From: Chitinophagaceae bacterium
GTDB lineage: Bacteria; Bacteroidota; Bacteroidia; Chitinophagales; Chitinophagaceae
Direction: 5' to 3'
DNA: 8,501 nucleotides
NCBI GenBank assembly: GCA_020853515.1
Contig: JADYYU010000387.1
Coordinates: 1 to 8,501, forward strand
Shown: positions 1-6,659 of the stretch, in pieces
Position numbering within the stretch: the first letter of the stretch is position 1
Layout: every line of letters begins with the position of its first letter
The notes under the pieces: generated by a model
Databases searched by the model: none
Told to the model about the DNA's origin: nothing
What the model saw: only the letters and a program-made list of their open reading frames with translations
Position numbers and translations under genes: made by a program

Positions 1-15
1 TAATGCAACTAACAC

Positions 16-51
16 AAACTGACAGGTGATTTTGCCTGTCAGTTTTTTTTT
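16..51 (+). terminator. Rho-independent terminator of an upstream plus-strand gene
   Basis: There is a perfect 11-bp inverted repeat (16-26 pairing with 35-45) around an 8-base loop. The 3' arm runs directly into nine T residues (43-51). This is the classic intrinsic terminator layout on the plus strand. The minus strand has no T-run after the stem, so the signal is one-directional. It implies a plus-strand gene that ends at or left of the window edge. Bases 1-3 read TAA and could be its stop codon, but no coding sequence is visible to test this. Confidence 0.85.
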
Positions 52-185
52 ACTTCTATGAACTGAAATGTCATCCAGTTCCGCCCATTTCGCCATCCCC
101 GCACAAATCAAAATGGGAATTAATTGTGGATAAACTATAATTTTCGCAAATAAAGTACTATAATTGCCCCTTCAAAAACGTTCAA

Positions 186-590
186 ATGAAAAAAAATATC
201 AGCCTTGTGCTCACTGTAATGATGGTTTTGATGCTTAACAGCGCTTGCAATACCTACAGAAGTATTTCGTCTGTTACCAAAGTATCGCAACTGAAAGGCA
301 ATCCGTTTATGTATCAGTTATCAAAAGCGGTGCTGAAAAATGTGGCAGCATATGCTGTAAAAATTGGTGCCAAGGGCAGTGGTAAAGTAAATATGGTAAC
401 ACCAATCGCTGATGTGTTCAGCAGCGAGCAAATAGGCGGTTTAAAAGAACTGATGACCCTTTCATATAATATATCCCCGAAAAAAATGAACGGCGGATTT
501 GACAAATTGCTCAACTTTCGCGACCTGATCATGTTTGTGGGCAAATATGGTAAAGGCTTTAACTTTTACAGCAAAAATTCATCGCTGTAA
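186..590 (+). CDS. Small putative lipoprotein of unknown function
   Basis: The product is a 134-residue protein I do not recognise. The N-terminus is an export signal: MKKN, a hydrophobic stretch at residues 5-17, then LNSAC with Cys21 as the likely lipidated residue. Ser and Ala before the Cys fit a lipobox, but position -3 is Asn, which is imperfect. The mature part is basic and rich in Gly and Lys, with mixed hydrophobic stretches around residues 48-60 and 112-119 and no motif I can assign. If lipidated, it would be anchored in the inner or outer membrane. The ATG at 186 is preceded by an A/T-rich leader without a Shine-Dalgarno sequence. A possible -7 element (TATAATTG, 159-166) lies upstream without a well-placed TTG. 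htpG starts 104 bases downstream in the same direction, and no terminator separates them. The signal sequence supports a real gene. Confidence 0.7.
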   Translation: MKKNISLVLTVMMVLMLNSACNTYRSISSVTKVSQLKGNPFMYQLSKAVLKNVAAYAVKIGAKGSGKVNMVTPIADVFSSEQIGGLKELMTLSYNISPKKMNGGFDKLLNFRDLIMFVGKYGKGFNFYSKNSSL

Positions 591-633
591 TACTTGCAAT
601 AAGGTTTTGTAGATACCTGACCGGGCTGAAAAT

Positions 634-665
634 TTGTCATTGATTTTAATTTGGTACTCTTTTTG
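634..665 (+). promoter_or_regulatory. Candidate htpG promoter (Bacteroidota type)
   Basis: A TTG at 634-636 is followed, after 21 bases, by TCTTTTTG (658-665), which matches the TAnnTTTG -7 consensus at all but one fixed position. Transcription would start near 671, giving a leader of about 24 bases before the htpG ATG. This is pattern matching only. I see no inverted-repeat operator of the CIRCE type that would mark heat-shock repression. Confidence 0.3.
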
Positions 666-694
666 AAAAGATAGAGAAAACAAATTAAAAACAT

Positions 695-2575
695 ATGGCT
701 ACAGGCAAAATAAATGTATCGGTTGAGAATATTTTTCCCCTGATCAAAAAATTCCTTTACAGCGACCACGAGATATTTTTACGTGAACTGATTTCGAATG
801 CGACAGATGCAACCACTAAGCTTAAGCATCTGTATAGTATTGGTGAGGCCAAAGGCGAGTATGGCGCGCCCCTCATTGAGGTGAAAATTGATAAAGAAGG
901 GAAAAAATTGCACATTATCGATCAGGGTATTGGTATGACCGCCGACGAAGTTGAAAAGTACATCAATCAGGTCGCTTTTTCAGGTGCTGAAGAATTTTTA
1001 GAAAAATATAAAGACTCTGCCAAAGATGCAGGTATTATAGGACATTTTGGTCTTGGTTTTTATTCTGCCTTTATGGTGGCGCATCAGGTTGAAATTATTT
1101 CTAAATCTTATAAAGATGAACCTGCAGTGCATTGGATCTGTGACGGAAGCCCTGAGTTTAACTTATTGCCTTCAACCAGGCACGAACGCGGCACAGAGAT
1201 CATTTTGCATATTGCCGAAGATTCAGAAGAATTTCTGGAAGATCACCGCATACGTGAACTGCTGGCAAAATACAATAAATTTATGCCCGTTCCGATTAAG
1301 TTTGGTACCAGAACAGAAACAAAAACAATCGGGGAGGGCGACGATGCGAAGGAAGAAAGTACAGAGGTTGATAATATCATCAATAATCCCAACCCGGCAT
1401 GGACGAAAGCCCCGGCCGATCTGAGTAACGAAGATTATAATAGTTTTTACCGCGAACTGTATCCTATGCAGTTTGATGAACCCCTGTTTCATATTCATCT
1501 GAATGTTGATTATCCATTTAACCTGACGGGCATTTTATATTTTCCTAAGCTGAGTCATGATCTGCAGATGCAGAAAGATAAAATTCAGTTATATCAAAAT
1601 CAGGTGTATGTTACCGATAATGTGGAAGGGATCGTACCTGAATTTTTAACTATGCTAAAAGGGGTGATCGATTCACCGGATATTCCTTTGAACGTATCAC
1701 GTTCATACCTGCAGGCAGATGGGAATGTAAAAAAGATCTCTAATTATATTACCCGCAAAGTTTCAGATAAATTAAAATCATTGTTTATCGACAATCGCGC
1801 TGATTTTGAAGCCAAGTGGAATGATATTAAGATCGTGCTTGAATATGGTATGCTCTCTGAAGCTAAATTTTATGAAAAGGCCGGCGACTTTTTCCTGTAC
1901 CCAACGGTAGGCAAACAATTCCTTACTTTACAGGACTTGAAAGATAAAACCAAAGAACTGCAAACCGATAAAGATGGTAAGCTGGTTATTTTGTATGCAT
2001 CCAACGCAGATGCACAGCACAGTTACATAGATGCGGCGCAAGCTAAAGGTTACGAAGTTCTGCTGCTCGATTCACCGATCGTGGCGCACCTGATTCAAAA
2101 ACTGGAATCGGATAATGAAAACCTCACTTTTGTACGTGTCGATGCCGATCATGTCGACAATCTGATCAAAAAGGGTGAAGACGCTGTTTCTGCGTTGAGT
2201 GAAGATGAACAAAAAGAATTACAGACCACACTGGAGGAAGTGATACCAAAACAAACATTTACCATACAGTTTCAGCCTATGAGTGCTGAAGCGGCTCCGT
2301 TTATGATCACCAAACCGGAATTTATGCGCCGTATGAAGGAAATGAGTGCTCACGGCGGCGGCGGCATGTTTGGCATGGGAAATCTGCCTGATATGTATAA
2401 TCTGGTTGTGAATACAAACAGTGCATTAGTGCAGGGGCTAATGAACACGGAAGACAAGGATAAACAGCAAAAACAGATCAGGCAAGCGTTAGATATTGCT
2501 AAGCTGTCGCAGAATTTACTGAAAGGTGAAGAGCTGACCGCTTTTGTAAAAAGAAGCTTTGATCTGATTCATTAA
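695..2575 (+). CDS. htpG: Molecular chaperone HtpG (bacterial Hsp90)
   Basis: This is an ATP-dependent cytosolic chaperone of 626 residues that works as a homodimer on late-stage or stress-damaged client proteins. The N-terminal GHKL ATPase domain (about 1-215) carries RELISNATDA with catalytic Glu31 and Mg-binding Asn35, DQGIGM with adenine-contacting Asp76, the lid glycine motif GHFGLGFYSAF (116-126) and GTEI at 166-169. The middle domain (about 235-500) contains NPAW, the NVDYPF block and NVSR with Arg336, the residue that reaches the ATP gamma-phosphate in this family. The C-terminal dimerisation region ends with LSQNLLKGEELTAFVKRS. A glycine-rich stretch (GGGGMFGMG, 554-562) interrupts the C-terminal domain. 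The ORF is intact, starts at an ATG with an A-rich leader and has its own terminator. SRSYLQ after the middle-domain Arg is, from memory, the usual Bacteroidota form. Confidence 0.97.
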   Translation: MATGKINVSVENIFPLIKKFLYSDHEIFLRELISNATDATTKLKHLYSIGEAKGEYGAPLIEVKIDKEGKKLHIIDQGIGMTADEVEKYINQVAFSGAEEFLEKYKDSAKDAGIIGHFGLGFYSAFMVAHQVEIISKSYKDEPAVHWICDGSPEFNLLPSTRHERGTEIILHIAEDSEEFLEDHRIRELLAKYNKFMPVPIKFGTRTETKTIGEGDDAKEESTEVDNIINNPNPAWTKAPADLSNEDYNSFYRELYPMQFDEPLFHIHLNVDYPFNLTGILYFPKLSHDLQMQKDKIQLYQNQVYVTDNVEGIVPEFLTMLKGVIDSPDIPLNVSRSYLQADGNVKKISNYITRKVSDKLKSLFIDNRADFEAKWNDIKIVLEYGMLSEAKFYEKAGDFFLYPTVGKQFLTLQDLKDKTKELQTDKDGKLVILYASNADAQHSYIDAAQAKGYEVLLLDSPIVAHLIQKLESDNENLTFVRVDADHVDNLIKKGEDAVSALSEDEQKELQTTLEEVIPKQTFTIQFQPMSAEAAPFMITKPEFMRRMKEMSAHGGGGMFGMGNLPDMYNLVVNTNSALVQGLMNTEDKDKQQKQIRQALDIAKLSQNLLKGEELTAFVKRSFDLIH

Positions 2576-2598
2576 GTTCAGAAACATAGAGTATCAGC

Positions 2599-2632
2599 AA
2601 TGCGATTCGGAAACGGGTCGCATTCTTTTTTT
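2599..2632 (+). terminator. Rho-independent terminator after htpG
   Basis: A 10-bp stem (2599-2608 with 2615-2624, including two G-T pairs) encloses the 6-base loop GGAAAC. One C and seven T residues (2626-2632) follow. It lies 23 bases after the htpG stop. The minus strand lacks a T-run after the stem, so it would not serve the convergent nuoF, for which I see no clear terminator. The rest of the spacer (2633-2756) holds only a weak 6-bp hairpin at 2712-2728. Confidence 0.75.
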
Positions 2633-2756
2633 GTGTGTGGTGAAGTATTATGGACGCAGGCAAATAATTATTCCACATGCACCGTTTATGCGCCGCAAAA
2701 TGCAGAAGTGCTGCTGTTCTTTACAGCAAAATATCAATTGTATAAGCAGGTGATCT

Positions 2757-4112
2757 TTATGCAGGAATCAACCGTTCGTCCGCGTAATGCGCCAGACCAA
2801 AATTGCGGGTCAGGCATTCTTCCGGATGAGTTACATGCCATTCAAATTCATCCCTGAAATGACGTATGGCAGCAGCTACAGGCCAGGCGGCGGCATCTCC
2901 CAACGGGCAAATGGTGTTTCCTTCGATTTTGCGTTGTATATCCCACAGCAGATCGATATCACTCATCTTACCTTTGCCGTATTCGATATTTTTCAAAATT
3001 TTGTACATCCAGCCGGTACCTTCCCGGCAAGGTGAGCATTGGCCGCAACTTTCATGGTTGTAAAAATGGGCCAGTGTCATGGTATGCCTCACCACACACT
3101 GATCTTCATCAAATACAATAAAGCCGCCACTTCCCATCATCGTGCCTGTCTCAAAACCACCATCAGACAACGATTCATAATTCATATAACGGGTTTCGCC
3201 TTTGGCTGTTTTAAACAATAAATTGGCCGGTACAATGGGCACAGACGAACCGCCCGGAATGCAGGCCTTCAATCTTTTTCCTTTGGGGATACCACCGCAA
3301 TATTCATCGCTATAAATAAATTCTTCTACGCTGATGGTCATATCAATTTCGTACACGCCCGGTTTATTGATATTGCCGCAGGCCGAAATGAGTTTGGTAC
3401 CGGTACTTCTGCCTACGCCGATTTTAGCATATTCTTCTGCACCATGATTCATGATCGGCACCACCGCTGCGATGGTTTCTACATTGTTCACAACCGTTGG
3501 ACTATCCCACAAACCCTTAACGGCCGGAAAAGGGGGTTTAATTCTCGGATTTCCCCGTTTACCTTCCAGTGACTCAAGCAGTGCCGTTTCTTCGCCGCAG
3601 ATATAAGCTCCCGCTCCGCGCTGCACATATATTTCATGATCGAAACCAGTCCCCAGGATGTTTTTTCCCAGCCAGCCATTTTGTTTGGCTTCAGCTATAG
3701 CCTGTTCAAGTATATTCACGATCCAGGCATACTCGCCCCTGATGTAGATATAGGAAGTATTGGCACCTAAAGCATAGGATGAAACGATCATACCCTCAAC
3801 CAGCAAATGCGGAATAAATTCCATCAGATAGCGGTCTTTGAAAGTACCCGGTTCACTTTCGTCAGCATTGCATACAAGATAACGTGGAATGCCTTCAGGC
3901 TTGGCAAGAAAACTCCATTTCATACCGGTTGGGAAGCCGGCACCACCTCTGCCTCGAAGACCGCTTTTTTTCACTTCTTCTGTGACCTCATCAGGGGTCA
4001 AAGTCTTGAGCGCTTTTTCAACTGCAGTGTAGCCACCATGCTTGCGGTAGGCTTCGTAATATCGGATGCCTTCTACCTTGTCGTTTGCTAAGAGTAATTT
4101 AATGCTTGCCAT
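2757..4112 (-). CDS. nuoF: NADH-quinone oxidoreductase subunit F (NADH-binding subunit of complex I)
   Basis: NuoF is the peripheral-arm subunit that binds NADH and FMN and passes electrons to the first [4Fe-4S] cluster (N3) of respiratory complex I. The product is 451 residues, close to E. coli NuoF. Seen in order: GRGGAGFPTG (54-63, FMN/NADH site), CNADESEPGTFKDR (81-94), RGAGAYICGEETAL (165-178), EGKRGNPR (183-190), then ESCGQCSPCREG (355-366) with Cys356, Cys359 and Cys362. Cys402 in TICPLGDA supplies the fourth N3 ligand. All expected ligands are present and the frame is intact. The ATG at 4112 matches the family N-terminus and has no Shine-Dalgarno. It lies 56 bases behind a DUF4293 gene on the same strand and converges on htpG. 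No nuoE, nuoG or other complex I gene is adjacent, so its partners must lie elsewhere. Formate dehydrogenase or hydrogenase diaphorase subunits share this fold, but those fusions are usually longer and this one has no extra domains. Confidence 0.93.
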   Translation of the reverse strand: MASIKLLLANDKVEGIRYYEAYRKHGGYTAVEKALKTLTPDEVTEEVKKSGLRGRGGAGFPTGMKWSFLAKPEGIPRYLVCNADESEPGTFKDRYLMEFIPHLLVEGMIVSSYALGANTSYIYIRGEYAWIVNILEQAIAEAKQNGWLGKNILGTGFDHEIYVQRGAGAYICGEETALLESLEGKRGNPRIKPPFPAVKGLWDSPTVVNNVETIAAVVPIMNHGAEEYAKIGVGRSTGTKLISACGNINKPGVYEIDMTISVEEFIYSDEYCGGIPKGKRLKACIPGGSSVPIVPANLLFKTAKGETRYMNYESLSDGGFETGTMMGSGGFIVFDEDQCVVRHTMTLAHFYNHESCGQCSPCREGTGWMYKILKNIEYGKGKMSDIDLLWDIQRKIEGNTICPLGDAAAWPVAAAIRHFRDEFEWHVTHPEECLTRNFGLAHYADERLIPA

Positions 4113-4168
4113 ATGGGTGCAAAATTCGTTTTAAAATTCAATAAATTCAAATACTTTCCTGCTTAATA

Positions 4169-4615
4169 TTAGCGCAGTCTGCTGCTTTCTTTTAAAAGTT
4201 TCAGGTCGCTTTTTACCCCGCTCACTGCCATCACCGAAAATATGACCGAAATAAGTGGTAAAAGCAGTCCGATGTATAATGTGGAATGAGCTATGCCAAA
4301 GGTGATGCTATTGCCGTCTGTGGTACAAAAATAGACTTCGTAAGCCAAGGCACCCGCTGCCAGAATGGAAGCAACAATGCCCAATGTGACCTGCAGATTT
4401 CTGTTTTTAAATAAAAATACAGCCACAACGTTCAGTAGGATGATTACAGCGAATAAGGCCATGAGCACGGGGTTACTGCCCCCTGAAAAATTGTGTACAT
4501 CAATATTATAACCGGTAAGGCTGGTGGTATTTTTAAAGCCAAAAGGCAGCACAAAAGCCAGACCAGCCATCAGCGCACTGATTAGAAACCATAAGGTTTG
4601 TTTTCTTTGTATCAT
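4169..4615 (-). CDS. DUF4293 family membrane protein
   Basis: This is a 148-residue integral membrane protein. It starts with MIQRKQTLWFLISA and ends with SDLKLLKESSRLR, both typical of the DUF4293 family of Bacteroidota, whose function is unknown. Four hydrophobic segments are visible at about 8-25, 49-69, 73-93 and 111-132, with both termini probably cytoplasmic. The loop between the first two segments is polar (TSLTGYNIDVHNFSGGSN) and the short tail is charged. The gene sits between coaD (81 bases upstream) and nuoF (56 bases downstream) on the same strand, so co-transcription is likely. The ATG at 4615 begins the family-typical N-terminus and has no Shine-Dalgarno. Nothing in the sequence suggests an enzymatic activity. 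A role tied to complex I cannot be read from position alone. Confidence 0.82.
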   Translation of the reverse strand: MIQRKQTLWFLISALMAGLAFVLPFGFKNTTSLTGYNIDVHNFSGGSNPVLMALFAVIILLNVVAVFLFKNRNLQVTLGIVASILAAGALAYEVYFCTTDGNSITFGIAHSTLYIGLLLPLISVIFSVMAVSGVKSDLKLLKESSRLR

Positions 4616-4667
4616 TTGCTACAGATAATTTTTTTGCGCAAGTTAGCCCAATTTTATAATATTTCGG

Positions 4668-4679
4668 ACAGAGCTCTGT
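4668..4679. repeat. Perfect 12-base palindrome between coaD and the DUF4293 gene
   Basis: The sequence ACAGAGCTCTGT reads identically on both strands. It lies 17 bases beyond the coaD stop and 52 bases before the DUF4293 start. As RNA it could form only a 4-bp stem with a 4-base loop and has no following T-run, so it is a poor terminator. A dimeric protein-binding site is possible but unsupported. Confidence 0.3.
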
Positions 4680-4696
4680 GCAATCTGAATGGGATC

Positions 4697-5188
4697 TTAT
4701 TTTTTTTGTAATTCTTCCTGGGCAATTGCCACCGGCTGATGTATTTCCATGGGCAAAAACAAGCTGCTATCGCCATTATTGCGTATCACATCTCGAACCA
4801 TGGTCGATGAAAAGGAAGAATATTTGGCTGTACAGGCCAGAAAAATAGTTTCGATCTGCGGATTCAGTAATTGATTCATATCAGAAATTGCTTTTTCATA
4901 TTCAAAATCGCTGACCGTTCGAAGTCCGCGAATGATAAAGTTTGCATTTACTTTTTCGCAGAAGTTTACAGTGAGCCCTTCGTAGCTTTGCACTTCTATT
5001 TTCTTCTCTTCCTTATAGATATTTTCGATCCAACTGATCCTTTGCTCAATCGGGAACATGGGTTGTTTATTGCTGTTAACACCAATGCCTACGATAATCT
5101 TGTCAAACAGATCCAGTGAGCGGTCAATGATATCGGTATGTCCTAATGTAATGGGATCGAATGTACCCGGAAAAACTGCTATTTTCAT
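4697..5188 (-). CDS. coaD: Phosphopantetheine adenylyltransferase (CoA biosynthesis)
   Basis: CoaD transfers an AMP group from ATP to 4'-phosphopantetheine, giving dephospho-CoA, the penultimate step of coenzyme A synthesis in the cytosol. The 163-residue length is standard for this hexameric enzyme. It shows the nucleotidyltransferase signature GTFDPITLGH (8-17) with His17. Lys41 is at the expected substrate site. RGLRTVSDFEYE (87-98) carries the conserved arginines, and FSSTMVR (126-132) is the second ATP-binding motif. All key residues are present. The ATG at 5188 gives the usual MKIAVFPGTFDP start, and no Shine-Dalgarno is visible. It follows rsmD after a 110-base spacer and precedes the DUF4293 gene on the same strand. 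RsmD and CoaD are frequent neighbours in bacteria. Confidence 0.96.
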   Translation of the reverse strand: MKIAVFPGTFDPITLGHTDIIDRSLDLFDKIIVGIGVNSNKQPMFPIEQRISWIENIYKEEKKIEVQSYEGLTVNFCEKVNANFIIRGLRTVSDFEYEKAISDMNQLLNPQIETIFLACTAKYSSFSSTMVRDVIRNNGDSSLFLPMEIHQPVAIAQEELQKK

Positions 5189-5298
5189 GTATGTGTGTAT
5201 TTTAATTTGATGATTAATATGTTTGAATCGGCCTTTAATAATCCAAAGCTGCCGGCAAAATCGGCGACTGCTTTGATGATTGAAAGGTAAGCTATTTT
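5189..5298. other. rsmD-coaD spacer, open for translation on both strands
   Basis: On the minus strand, the rsmD frame stays open for 37 codons after the rsmD TAA. It closes with a TGA overlapping the coaD start as ATGA, and has no internal ATG, GTG or TTG start. On the plus strand, an ATG at 5210 (second ATG at 5219) opens 26 codons to a TAA at 5288-5290. Bases 5230-5272 are richer in G and C than the flanks and use coding-like triplets. No good promoter or terminator is visible; a 4-bp GCCG/CGGC hairpin at 5251-5265 is weak. Confidence 0.3.
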
Positions 5299-5835
5299 TT
5301 ATTCATTCACGAAAAAACTAAAAATTGTGGTGCCATAATTTTTACTTCTTTTAAAAAGCGGAAATTTCTCGTAGTTGTTTCTGGGCGTATGTTCCAGCAC
5401 AAACCAGCCACCCGGATTCAGCAAATTTTTGTCCGCGATTATTTTGGGAATGTCGTCAATATTTTTGAGTGCATAGGGTGGGCCGGCAAAAATGAAATCA
5501 TAACTTTCTGTGCACTGATTCATATATCGGAACACGTCCATTTTATAGGGTTTGAAATTTTCAAATTTGAGTGTTTCTATATTTTTTTTGATGAAGGTCA
5601 TCAGGTTGCCGTCTTGTTCAACAAGTGTCAGATCTTTGCATCCGCGCGATGCCAGTTCATAACTGATACTGCCGGTGCCCCCAAACAAATCCAGCGATTT
5701 TAGTTCGCTGAAGTCGAGGCTGTTTTGCAAAATATTAAACAAACCTTCTTTGGCAATATCTGTTGTAGGTCGTGCAGGCATTTTTGTGGGCGGATGAAAT
5801 TTGCGGCCGCCATGGATGCCACCTATGATGCGCAT
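5299..5835 (-). CDS. rsmD: RsmD-family 16S rRNA (guanine966-N2)-methyltransferase
   Basis: The family uses S-adenosylmethionine to methylate N2 of G966 (E. coli numbering) in 16S rRNA during small-subunit assembly. The 178 residues show the family N-terminus MRIIGG, RPTTDIAKEGLFNIL (22-36), the SAM-binding motif I LDLFGGTGS (48-56), the acidic end of strand 2 at LVEQD (71-75) and KMD at 98-100. The C-terminus ends in KNYGTTIFSFF. The oddity is motif IV: residues 116-123 read FAGPPYAL, with Gly118 (codon GGC, bases 5484-5482) where the family normally has Asp or Asn in (D/N)PP(Y/F). That residue helps position the target amino group, so activity is uncertain. The rest of the frame is intact. 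The start overlaps the 3' end of the DUF3822 gene by 13 bases, which suggests translational coupling. No Shine-Dalgarno is present. Confidence 0.88.
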   Translation of the reverse strand: MRIIGGIHGGRKFHPPTKMPARPTTDIAKEGLFNILQNSLDFSELKSLDLFGGTGSISYELASRGCKDLTLVEQDGNLMTFIKKNIETLKFENFKPYKMDVFRYMNQCTESYDFIFAGPPYALKNIDDIPKIIADKNLLNPGGWFVLEHTPRNNYEKFPLFKRSKNYGTTIFSFFVNE

Positions 5836-6659
5836 AAGATCAGGGAGTATTGGTGAAATAAAATATGTGCAGGAAAATGTTCGGTATCGAATGATTGTTT
5901 GCCCTCGCTTTTACTTTCAAAAGTACTCATCTCAAAATACGTTGACAGCAATGTTGCGATCTCCTGTTGAATCGTAGCAAAACCTGTCAGTAATACTTTT
6001 ACATCTTTCATTCCGGCCTGCTGCCACTGCAGTACATTCAGTATGCAATACAAAATGTCGGAAGCTGCTTTAAAATCAAACGACTGGTAAAAATGCAATT
6101 GCTGATTTTTAAAAAAGCTGAGGTGAAAAGTATCGTGAGAGGTATGGATGCAAATGCCGCTAGCTGCTGATTGTATTTGCATTTGTGTTTTTACAATACA
6201 GGCAGACTGGCTATAAATTTTTATCTCATTAAACACATTTTTAAGGTAGGCAACAGTGTTTTTTTTCAGCAGATATAATTCAGTGATATCGGCATCAATT
6301 TCCTGCTTGCCAATTTCTTCATCTTTTTCAATATCATAAATCCCCTCAAAATAAATAGCAGGATTTTCATCAAACAGCAATTTTGCCGGCATCAGTATTT
6401 GCTTTTGGGTATCAATAGCTATGTTCACTGTTGCACAATGACGGAGCAACTGATCTGTCAGTAAATGATCAAATTCGTCCTGAGCGATGTTGCCGTTAGG
6501 ATTATGCAAGGATTTGACAAAAAGTAAACGGCTTTTATCGTGACTGCTGATCGTGTAATGGATGTAATTTTTACCTAATGAAATATAAGCAATAGTCGGT
6601 AGCTGCCCGTTATTGGCCAGATAGGAATCGTCTATAAAAAGGTGCTCGTGTAAACTCAT
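5823..6659 (-). CDS. DUF3822 family protein
   Basis: This is a cytoplasmic protein of about 278 residues without a signal peptide or membrane segment. Recognisable family traits are an N-terminal strand-rich part (ISLGKNYIHYTI), the PAKLLFDENPAIYFEG segment near residue 95 (counted from the GTG), and a C-terminal half with FKNQQLHFYQSFDF followed by KVLLTGF. This is the pattern of DUF3822, a Bacteroidota family that, from memory, looks like a degenerate actin/ASKHA-fold protein and commonly sits just upstream of rsmD. Its function is unknown. The ORF can be extended to a GTG at 6671, adding four residues. I prefer the ATG at 6659 because a candidate promoter at 6682-6713 would start transcription near 6676, leaving almost no leader for the GTG. 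The last 13 bases overlap rsmD. It is probably the first gene of the minus-strand run. Confidence 0.75.
   Translation of the reverse strand: MSLHEHLFIDDSYLANNGQLPTIAYISLGKNYIHYTISSHDKSRLLFVKSLHNPNGNIAQDEFDHLLTDQLLRHCATVNIAIDTQKQILMPAKLLFDENPAIYFEGIYDIEKDEEIGKQEIDADITELYLLKKNTVAYLKNVFNEIKIYSQSACIVKTQMQIQSAASGICIHTSHDTFHLSFFKNQQLHFYQSFDFKAASDILYCILNVLQWQQAGMKDVKVLLTGFATIQQEIATLLSTYFEMSTFESKSEGKQSFDTEHFPAHILFHQYSLILCAS

Noticed and set aside
566..769. 67-codon minus-strand ORF across the htpG start
   Set aside because: It is antisense to the start of htpG and the end of the lipoprotein gene; its hydrophobic look comes from the A/T-rich leader read backwards.
2712..2728. Hairpin TGCTGT-TCTTT-ACAGCA as a nuoF terminator
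   Set aside because: The stem is only 6 bp and no T-run follows on the minus strand.
2600..2857. 85-codon plus-strand ORF between and across the ends of htpG and nuoF
   Set aside because: Its ATG lies inside the htpG terminator stem, its last third is antisense to the conserved nuoF end, and the protein shows no recognisable features.
3807..4091. 94-codon plus-strand ORF and other plus-strand frames inside nuoF
   Set aside because: They lie fully inside nuoF, whose conserved motifs span the region, so they are shadow frames.
4120..4150. Possible nuoF promoter (TTG, 20 bases, GAATTTTG on the minus strand)
   Set aside because: The spacing fits, but the -7 element ends only seven bases from the nuoF ATG, which would leave almost no leader.
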